Shown here: in pieces, positions 5,753-10,481 of the stretch
Position numbering within the stretch: position 1 is the stretch's first letter
Layout of the letters: each line of letters starts with the position of its first letter
Origin: Lentisphaerota bacterium
GTDB taxonomy: Bacteria > Verrucomicrobiota > Lentisphaeria > Oligosphaerales > Oligosphaeraceae
Assembly: GCA_012800625.1 (NCBI GenBank)
Contig: JAAZIY010000043.1
Coordinates: forward strand, 1-10,481
Length of the DNA: 10,481 nucleotides
Direction: 5' to 3'
Position numbers and translations under genes: made by a program
The notes under the pieces: model-generated
Seen by the model: the letters and a program-made list of their open reading frames with translations, nothing else
What the model was told of the DNA's origin: nothing
Databases searched by the model: none

Positions 5753-6352
5753 ATGCGATCCCCATTCAACCCTATACGTTTTGTTTTTGCCGTAACTTTG
5801 CTGCTGGCTTTGGCCAGCCCTCTTGTGGCTCAGCAAGACAATGCGGCTCAAGGCCCTCTGCTGGGCAAGCAGGATAACCGGGAGGAAGAGCTTTTCAAGA
5901 AACTGGAGATGCCCGACAAGCGCCCTAAGCTGGTAGGGCAGTATTTGGAGCAGGCGCGCAAACGCCACAAGGAGTTGGCAGCCTCATACGATGAGCTGGG
6001 TATACAGATACGGAAAAAACACGCGCTGGAACTGAACGACGACCCCAAGCAGGAGCGCAAAAACCGCAGAGAGATTGAAAAACTAGACAAGTCGGTGTAT
6101 AGAATCAAAAGAGACATGGTACGCGAGGCGCGCAAGCTGCGACGCCCCTTGGACCGGCAGCTGGAGCAGGTGCTCGCCGAAAAGGCCAAGGTGGATGCCC
6201 AAATCGAGGCCGCCGAAAAAGCCGGCAATGAAAAAAAGGCCCGAAGACTGGCGCAGGACTTTGCCAAGCGCGGCGATGTGCTCGGCAATACGCGTACTAG
6301 GATCGACCAAATCAACTATTTTCTCTTCTGGGATGACTTCTTGAACGAATAA
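5753..6352 (+). CDS. Secreted, highly charged coiled-coil protein of unknown function
   Basis: I do not recognise a named family. The 199-residue product begins with a clear Sec signal peptide: basic MRSPFNPIR, hydrophobic core about 10-21, and probable cleavage after PLVA (residue 26). The mature part is dominated by Lys, Arg and Glu from about residue 43 to 185, with long helical, heptad-like stretches such as REIEKLDKSVYRIKRDMVRE and VLAEKAKVDAQIEAAEKAGN; it has no cysteine. It ends in an aromatic, acidic patch, YFLFWDDFLNE. It would be periplasmic or extracellular. ATG 5753 is fixed by the GGAGG ribosome-binding site and by the signal peptide; an upstream in-frame ATG at 5723 lacks both. 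It has its own strong promoter and converges on the anti-sigma gene. A structural or chaperone-like envelope role is possible but unproven. Confidence 0.85.
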   Translation: MRSPFNPIRFVFAVTLLLALASPLVAQQDNAAQGPLLGKQDNREEELFKKLEMPDKRPKLVGQYLEQARKRHKELAASYDELGIQIRKKHALELNDDPKQERKNRREIEKLDKSVYRIKRDMVREARKLRRPLDRQLEQVLAEKAKVDAQIEAAEKAGNEKKARRLAQDFAKRGDVLGNTRTRIDQINYFLFWDDFLNE

Positions 6353-6382
6353 GAAGCCCAGGGCAGAAGGAAGAAAATGCCA

Positions 6383-6414
6383 GGCCAGTGCGACTTGGCG
6401 TCCCAAAACTGGCC
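6383..6414. terminator. Possible bidirectional terminator hairpin
   Basis: GGCCAGT (6383-6389) and ACTGGCC (6408-6414) form a perfect 7-bp stem with an 18-base loop in the 65-bp gap between two convergent genes. Position and symmetry suit a shared terminator, but there is no T tract on either side, so intrinsic termination is doubtful. Confidence 0.35.
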
Positions 6415-6417
6415 AGC

Positions 6418-7035
6418 TCAGAGCTTGCCTTCCAGCTCTAAGTCTAACAGCTCGCCGTATAAGTTAATCCGCTCGGAAACCGAGCCGCGCAATTTTTGCA
6501 GCTCGAGTTCCAGTCGGTTGCCGGAAATGTCTTCAAATACATTTTTCAGCGGCAGGCATTGTATTTCAGCGCTGGCCTCGTCATTTTTTTGTGCGGCGAT
6601 GACTAGTCCCTGGTCGGCGCCGGTCTGGAAGCTGTCGCTGAATATTTCTTCGGCACTAGGGCTTCTGCTTTGTTCTGCTTTGCCTTGCTCTTCGCTGCTC
6701 ATTTTATGCATGGGTGCGGCGATTTTGAACATCATGATGAGCATTGCTGCCAGAGCCAGGGCTTTGCGCGAGAAGCTCCACAGCCGGCTTGTCCAAGCTG
6801 CTTGCTTTCTCGTTCCGTAAAGCTGATTGACCGTATTGAGCAGGTTGCCATAGGCTGCCGCTGAGATATGCTGGCGGCTGTCCTGGCTCTCGCGGCACAA
6901 CGTTTCCAAAATATATATTTCGCTTTTGCAGGCCAGGCAAGTTTTGCTGTGTTTGCGCCAGAGCTGGGCTGCTGCTCCCTGCATACCCTGGCGCATGGCT
7001 TGCTCTCTAAAGCGTTCACAAAGCTGCTGACTCAT
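6418..7035 (-). CDS. Zinc-binding (ZAS-type) membrane anti-sigma factor
   Basis: The 205-residue product has the layout of a single-pass anti-sigma factor. Near the N-terminus it carries H29-x3-C33-x2-C36 (HSKTCLAC), the HxxxCxxC signature of the zinc-binding anti-sigma domain that sequesters ECF sigma factors in the cytoplasm. A hydrophobic segment at about 91-108 (KALALAAMLIMMFKIAAP) crosses the inner membrane, leaving about 97 residues outside, rich in Glu and Ser, with one cysteine at 160. The start at 7035 is supported by GGAG eight bases upstream; the longer open frame to 7122 lies inside the sigma gene. It begins 20 bp before the stop of the sigma gene, so translation is probably coupled and the two proteins made together. 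The outer domain matches no sensor family I know, so the signal is unknown. Confidence 0.8.
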   Translation of the reverse strand: MSQQLCERFREQAMRQGMQGAAAQLWRKHSKTCLACKSEIYILETLCRESQDSRQHISAAAYGNLLNTVNQLYGTRKQAAWTSRLWSFSRKALALAAMLIMMFKIAAPMHKMSSEEQGKAEQSRSPSAEEIFSDSFQTGADQGLVIAAQKNDEASAEIQCLPLKNVFEDISGNRLELELQKLRGSVSERINLYGELLDLELEGKL

Positions 7036-7633
7036 ATTCTCTCCATTGCTGGCGCAAAATTCCCACTGCCCTATGCATGCGCCACAGCGCGGTCCCCTGT
7101 GGAATGTCCAGTATTTGGGCAATTTCTTTAAAGGGCACTTCGCCGTCTATTCTCAGTTCGACCACATCTCTCAAGTCGCGGGGCAGTTGGTTGACCAGCT
7201 TGCGTATTAGCTTGGCGTCATTTTGGGCGCTCAGGGTTTTCAGCGGTGTGCGGTCTTCGCGCACTTCGCAGAAATTCAGTTCGTCGCCGGTGACCTCGAA
7301 TTTTCTTCTTCTTTGTTTGTCTATGGCCAGGTTTCTGGTCACTTTAAAGAGCCATGGGCCGAGGTTGTCATACACCAGGGTTGAAGGCGGTTTTGCGATG
7401 AGTTTCAGGAAAACCTCCTGGCATACATCTTTGGCCAGGTCTGGCGAGTTCATGTATTTGCAGGCGAAGGCTACCAGGCGTGTTTCGTAGCGGTAGAAGA
7501 TAGCCTCGAAGGCCTTGGTGTCGCCGGCGATCATAAGCTTCATGAGCTGGCGGTCATTGGCCTGGTCGTAGTCTTGAAGCTGTTGCTCGAGAGCGATTTC
7601 ATTTTGCGCGATGCTGATTGGTTTTGCAGGCAC
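7016..7633 (-). CDS. ECF-type RNA polymerase sigma factor
   Basis: A 205-residue sigma-70-family protein with only regions 2 and 4, as in extracytoplasmic-function sigma factors. Region 2 covers about residues 40-111, with the core-binding helix DLAKDVCQEVFLKL and the -10 recognition part WLFKVTRNLAIDKQRRRK. Region 4 is about 142-197, including LPRDLRDVVELRIDGEVPFKEIAQIL and a helix-turn-helix ending in ALWRMHRAVG. The start is ambiguous: GTG 7633 has GGAGG five bases upstream and is chosen; GTG 7657 in the same frame would add eight residues but has no good ribosome-binding site. The downstream gene encodes its likely anti-sigma partner, overlapping by 20 bp. Upstream, GGAACGTTTTCC (7669-7680, minus strand) includes a GGAAC like an ECF -35 element, but I see no properly spaced -10 partner, so autoregulation is not shown. 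Confidence 0.88.
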   Translation of the reverse strand: MPAKPISIAQNEIALEQQLQDYDQANDRQLMKLMIAGDTKAFEAIFYRYETRLVAFACKYMNSPDLAKDVCQEVFLKLIAKPPSTLVYDNLGPWLFKVTRNLAIDKQRRRKFEVTGDELNFCEVREDRTPLKTLSAQNDAKLIRKLVNQLPRDLRDVVELRIDGEVPFKEIAQILDIPQGTALWRMHRAVGILRQQWREYESAAL

Positions 7634-7749
7634 TGGGTCCTCCGGGTTTGACTGCACCCAGACAACAGGAAAACGTTCCGGGCAGTCGAATTATTGGTAT
7701 GGGAGTCAGCGGTTAGGTTATGGCTGCGCCTAGTTAGAACGCGTCCAAA

Positions 7750-7829
7750 AAGCCCTTGAGCCTCTAAGGCACACGAAGGGGGGAGGACGCGAAGAGGCAC
7801 GAAGGGACACGAAGGCACACTAAGGGCTT
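7750..7829. repeat. Tandem ACGAAG repeats flanked by an 8-bp inverted repeat
   Basis: AAGCCCTT (7750-7757) and AAGGGCTT (7822-7829) enclose about 64 bases of degenerate units with cores ACACGAAG (7771, 7808), GACGCGAAG, GGCACGAAG and ACACTAAG (7818). This is the fourth intergenic site with the repeat, here without the conserved tail. On the minus strand the second arm runs into TTTTT, so the structure, 36 bases after the ilvE stop, could help end ilvE transcripts, though the loop is very long. Confidence 0.7.
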
Positions 7830-7864
7830 ATGCGGCGCCTGGGGCTTTCTTTTTTACTGCGGCT

Positions 7865-8881
7865 TTATTCTGTCACGGCGCTAAGCCAGCCAAACTGGTC
7901 TTCCTGTTCACCCCATTGGATGGCGGTGTAGTGGTTGTAGAGCTTTTGCAGCATAGGTCCGGCACCTTCGGCAGGCCCTATCTTGTAAACCCGCTCGCCG
8001 TGTACGATCTCGTTCACCGGGGTGATGACCACAGCGGTGCCGCAGGCGGCGACCTCGGCGAAGTTCTCGATTTCGGCAAATTCAATGCAGCGTCTTTCCA
8101 CCGGCATGCCCAGATGGGCGGCCAGCTGGCACAGCCCTTCGTTAGTGATACTGGGCAGTATCGATTTTGATTTGCTGGTAAGGTACTTGCCGTCCTTGCT
8201 AATGGCCAGGAAATTAGATGTGCCAAACTCCTCGATGTACTTGTGCTCTACCGGGTCCAGGTAGAGGCTCATGGGAAAGCCGGCCTGGTTGGCAAGATGA
8301 TGCGGCAGCAGGCTGGCGGCGTAGTTGCCGCCCAGCTTCACATGCCCGGTGCCATGCGGAGCGGCACGGTCATAGTCGGTGGAGACGATGGCGCGCATGG
8401 GGGTGAGACCGCCCTTGTAATATGCGCCAACCGGGGTGACCAGCACGATAAAAGTGTATTCCTGCGAGGGATTGACCCCGATCTGCGGGCCGGAGCCAAA
8501 CAGCAGAGGGCGTATATAAAGGCTGGCGCCGCTGCCGTAGGGCGGCACAAACTCCTGGTTGGCCAATATGACCCGGCGCACGGCATCGAGAAACAGCTCC
8601 TCGGGCAGCTCGGCCATCATGATCTGCCTGGCCGAGGAATTGATGCGCGCGGCATTCATGTCGGCGCGGAAAACCTGTATCTTGCCGTCCTTGTGCCGGA
8701 AGGCTTTCAGCCCTTCAAAGGCGGACTGCCCATAATGCAAGGCGGTGGCCGCGATGTGCAGATTGATATACGGCGATTCGACCAGCTCGCCCTGGCTCCA
8801 AACCCCGTCTTTCCAAATGTAACGGATATGGCAGTTTGTTTCTTGATAGGCAAAACCGAGATTCGACCAGTCTAGGCTCAT
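7865..8881 (-). CDS. ilvE: Branched-chain amino acid aminotransferase
   Basis: A 338-residue fold-type IV PLP enzyme that transfers the amino group between glutamate and the 2-oxo acids of leucine, isoleucine and valine, the last step in their synthesis and first in their breakdown; cytoplasmic. The PLP lysine is K182 in GHVKLGGNYAASL. Other markers are SAFEGLKAFR (53-62), PLLFGSGPQIGV, EEFGTSNFLAI (217-227) and CGTAVVITPV (280-289). The N-terminal MSLDWSNLGFAY fits the long (about 340-residue) eukaryote-like/IlvE II class. ATG 8881 is chosen because the family starts just before this segment; a GTG at 8896 would add five residues, and neither start has a strong ribosome-binding site. It lies upstream of the sigma gene on the same strand but about 230 bp away, with repeats between, so co-transcription is doubtful. 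Confidence 0.93.
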   Translation of the reverse strand: MSLDWSNLGFAYQETNCHIRYIWKDGVWSQGELVESPYINLHIAATALHYGQSAFEGLKAFRHKDGKIQVFRADMNAARINSSARQIMMAELPEELFLDAVRRVILANQEFVPPYGSGASLYIRPLLFGSGPQIGVNPSQEYTFIVLVTPVGAYYKGGLTPMRAIVSTDYDRAAPHGTGHVKLGGNYAASLLPHHLANQAGFPMSLYLDPVEHKYIEEFGTSNFLAISKDGKYLTSKSKSILPSITNEGLCQLAAHLGMPVERRCIEFAEIENFAEVAACGTAVVITPVNEIVHGERVYKIGPAEGAGPMLQKLYNHYTAIQWGEQEDQFGWLSAVTE

Positions 8882-9031
8882 AAAATCAACCAGCACTTTC
8901 TTTAATGATAATTGAAAAGGAACAAAGGTGTATAAGCAGATTGCCTAATATATCATGCTTTGCGCCATAAAGCAATAAAAACGCCGAGAGTTTTGAATCT
9001 AGATCGCGTCCAAAAAAGGGGGGGGCTAGTA

Positions 9032-9117
9032 GCGCCTCTACGAGGCGCCGGTTTTGGTGGCTGTCTGCACCCCAGGCTGAAGCCTGGGGTTAAGCATGGT
9101 TATGCGCCTACGGCGCA
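9032..9117. repeat. Left hairpin cluster of the element
   Basis: Three perfect hairpins follow each other: GCGCCTC-TAC-GAGGCGC (9032-9048), ACCCCAGGCT (9069-9078) with its full reverse complement (9081-9090) across a two-base loop, and TGCGCC-TAC-GGCGCA (9103-9117). Two of them share a TAC loop. Such palindrome strings are typical of REP sequences mobilised by RAYT transposases, but no such transposase is in the window. Confidence 0.8.
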
Positions 9118-9308
9118 AGTAGATACGCTATTTTGTAACAAATTGTGCTAAGGGATAAAACGACTCGTTTCTGCGGCAAAATTCATCTGATGATTCTGAT
9201 TTTGCCAGTAGTATTGCCCCTGGCAGGTTACCCACAAAGCAAAATTCTTCTACAAAATATAGTTTTTGGAAGCAATTCTAATTTTTCTCAGAGATTAAGT
9301 CTATTTAG

Positions 9309-9436
9309 TGCCCCAAAGGGGCAACCTAATGAAGCCCAGGGTAAGCGAGGCTCCGCAGGAGCCGAGCGCCACCCTGGGTACAAGCCCCCCCAAATCCGGC
9401 GCCCTGTAGGGGCGCCACTAACGGCCTTTCGGCGTT
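9309..9436. repeat. Right hairpin cluster of the element
   Basis: Four hairpins are seen. TGCCCC-AAA-GGGGCA spans 9309-9323. A nested structure has outer stem CCCAGGGT/ACCCTGGG (9335-9342 / 9371-9378) enclosing GGCTCC-GCA-GGAGCC (9349-9363). GGCGCCC/GGGCGCC (9398-9404 / 9410-9416) has a five-base loop. AACGGCC/GGCGTT (9420-9436) has one bulged base. All stems are otherwise perfect, implying selection or recent spread. Confidence 0.8.
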
Positions 9437-9471
9437 ATGACCTTTTTTGGATGGGGTCTGAACAGTATGTT

Positions 9472-10481
9472 TCAAGCGCTCTGGATTTCGGCGCCCAGGC
9501 TGCGTTTGCCCAGGTATTGACAGGCTCTTGCCTGGACAATTGTGTTGACCGCGAGTTTTTCTGGACCTTTCAGCCGTATCTGCAAATAGTTGTCCGACCA
9601 GCCTTGTGCGCCAGGGCTAGACTTTTCCAAAAGCACCGGTAAATTTTTTCCTATCTGTGATTTGGCAAATTCTCTCTCTTTGTGTGCTGCGATTTTGCGC
9701 ATTTCAGCGGCCCGGGCCTTGACTACTGGGCTTGGCGGCCTGTTTTTCATTTTGGCGGCAGCGGTACCCTGTCGCGGTGAATATGGGAAGATATGCAGAA
9801 GGCCAAAGGGTATGCTGCGCACGTAGTCTAGGCAGGCGGCATAGTTCTCATCTGTTTCACCTGGGAATCCCAGGATCAGGTCGCTGCCCAGGCAAAGCCC
9901 CGGTAATTTTTCTATGGCGTAGCGTACGCTGTTTTCGTAAGTTTGGCAGTCGTAATGTCTTCCCATGCGCTGCAGTATGCTGTCTTCGCCGTATTGCAGG
10001 GGCAGGTGCAGGAAACGGCATATTTGGCTTTGCTCAGCCATCAGGTCCACGAGTTTACGCAGGCAGGGTCCGGGTTCTGTAGAGCCTAGTCGCAGGCGGA
10101 ATCCCTTGCCCAGCTGCAGCAGCCTGGCCAGCAGGTCGGGCAGGTCGGCTCCCTTGTTTTCGTAGCAGGCGATATTAACTCCGGAGATTACTAGCTCCCT
10201 ATAGCCTCGCTGCAAGAGCATTTCTGCTTCGCGCAGCAGGTCATCTAGCTGTCTTGAACGCGCCGGTCCGCGAGTTTGCGGCACGATGCAGTAGCTGCAG
10301 TGAAAATCGCAGCCTTCCTGGATTTTAAGGGTCGCCCGGGTGCGTTTTCCATGCTCGCCGCAGCCTTCCAGGGTAAAGCCTTCAACTTGTGGGGGGCTTT
10401 GTGCCACTACGGGCTGGTTTTCGCGGCGCAGCACTGGCGGCAGCAGGCTGACTAGGTCTTGCGGCTTGGGGTTGGGCAGCA
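9472..10481 (-). CDS. mtaB: MtaB-like tRNA methylthiotransferase, 5' end beyond window
   Basis: About 335 C-terminal residues are visible; the frame stays open to the right edge, so the start lies outside. The radical SAM motif C-x3-C-x2-C is in CDFHCSYC (about 10311-10288), followed by IVPQTRGPARSR, a signature of the MiaB/MtaB/RimO methylthiotransferases; GPARSR favours MtaB. Further family blocks are LRLGSTEP, LHLPLQYGEDSILQRM, DLILGFPGETDENY and HIFPYSPRQGTAAAKM. The last 60 or so residues fit a TRAM-like RNA-binding domain. MtaB converts the N6-threonylcarbamoyl-adenosine at position 37 of certain tRNAs to its 2-methylthio form, using SAM and two Fe-S clusters. The N-terminal UPF0004 domain with the second cluster's cysteines would lie outside the window. 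It precedes ilvE on the same strand, 590 bp apart and separated by the repeat element. Confidence 0.8.
   Translation of the reverse strand, partial: LPNPKPQDLVSLLPPVLRRENQPVVAQSPPQVEGFTLEGCGEHGKRTRATLKIQEGCDFHCSYCIVPQTRGPARSRQLDDLLREAEMLLQRGYRELVISGVNIACYENKGADLPDLLARLLQLGKGFRLRLGSTEPGPCLRKLVDLMAEQSQICRFLHLPLQYGEDSILQRMGRHYDCQTYENSVRYAIEKLPGLCLGSDLILGFPGETDENYAACLDYVRSIPFGLLHIFPYSPRQGTAAAKMKNRPPSPVVKARAAEMRKIAAHKEREFAKSQIGKNLPVLLEKSSPGAQGWSDNYLQIRLKGPEKLAVNTIVQARACQYLGKRSLGAEIQSA

Larger units (their letters stand above)
9001..9459. mobile_element. Non-autonomous, MITE/REP-like intergenic element
   Basis: This stretch lies in the 590-bp gap between mtaB and ilvE and shows no convincing gene. 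It is bounded by TCCAAAAAAGG (9009-9019) and its exact reverse complement (9441-9451); the match extends outwards to 16 of 19 positions (9001-9019 against 9441-9459). A second inner inverted pair, CTAGTAGCGCC (9026-9036) against 9411-9421, matches at 9 of 11. Hairpin clusters lie just inside each end, and the centre (9120-9300) is AT-rich with one more 8-bp stem, GGCAAAAT (9175-9182) with ATTTTGCC (9199-9206). No clear target-site duplication is visible. A shortened relative at 193-267 supports a repeat family. The remainder, 8882-9000, is AT-rich upstream sequence of ilvE with no strong promoter. Confidence 0.55.

Noticed and set aside
7036..7122. Upstream extension of the anti-sigma frame
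   Set aside because: It would overlap the sigma-factor helix-turn-helix region, and the ATG at 7035 has its own GGAG ribosome-binding site.
7669..7680. ECF autoregulatory promoter at GGAACGTTTTCC (minus strand)
   Set aside because: The GGAAC resembles an ECF -35 box, but no -10 element at 16-17 bases is convincing and the transcript would start almost at the gene start.
8243..8875. 210-residue open frame on the plus strand
   Set aside because: It lies wholly antisense to ilvE, whose PLP lysine and other family motifs are intact; the frame is a by-product of GC-rich codon use.
9145..9642. 165-residue open frame on the plus strand
   Set aside because: Its middle is a translation of the hairpin repeats and its end is antisense to the mtaB 3' part; no ribosome-binding site or domain is visible.

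Overview
This window looks like ordinary chromosomal DNA from a Gram-negative bacterium. It carries a pilus-type secretion ATPase, two exported or membrane-anchored proteins, an ECF sigma factor with a membrane anti-sigma factor, and core housekeeping genes. The intergenic repeats and gene mixture would fit a PVC-group organism (for example Lentisphaerota), but that is a guess; no rRNA or ribosomal protein is present to place it. No complete new defence or biosynthetic system is visible. The least explained material is a set of intergenic repeats.

Layout. Positions 1-78 (minus) are the first codons of a Gfo/Idh/MocA-type oxidoreductase. Positions 79-439 are non-coding and hold divergent promoter candidates, a short hairpin repeat and a 9-bp tandem repeat. 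Positions 440-1531 (plus) encode a PilT/PilU-family retraction ATPase, followed by a small possible tail-anchored membrane protein (1681-1902). Positions 2028-3687 (plus) are a two-gene unit with an 8-bp overlap: an M42 metallo-aminopeptidase and a short RecO-like protein. Positions 3862-4659 (plus) encode a TtcA-like tRNA sulfur-transfer enzyme, convergent with a membrane-anchored alpha/beta hydrolase (4735-5550, minus). Positions 5753-6352 (plus) encode a secreted, highly charged, probably coiled-coil protein with a clear promoter and ribosome-binding site. It converges on a minus-strand pair, an ECF sigma factor (7016-7633) and a zinc-binding anti-sigma factor (6418-7035), which overlap by 20 bp. 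Positions 7865-8881 (minus) encode the branched-chain aminotransferase IlvE, and 9472-10481 (minus) encode most of an MtaB-like radical SAM tRNA methylthiotransferase.

Repeats. Two intergenic families recur. One is a degenerate roughly 10-bp tandem repeat with an ACGAAG/ACTAAG core, at 3691, 4689, 5580 and about 7768; two copies are followed by the same conserved roughly 37-bp tail. The other is a hairpin-rich element of about 459 bp at 9001-9459 with imperfect 19-bp terminal inverted repeats; a much shortened relative sits at 193-267. The two ends and several internal hairpins suggest a non-autonomous mobile element or REP/BIME-type cluster.

Functional links. The sigma/anti-sigma pair forms an envelope-sensing module. 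The M42 peptidase and RecO are probably translated together. TtcA-like and MtaB-like proteins are both tRNA sulfur-modification enzymes but lie far apart in separate transcription units.
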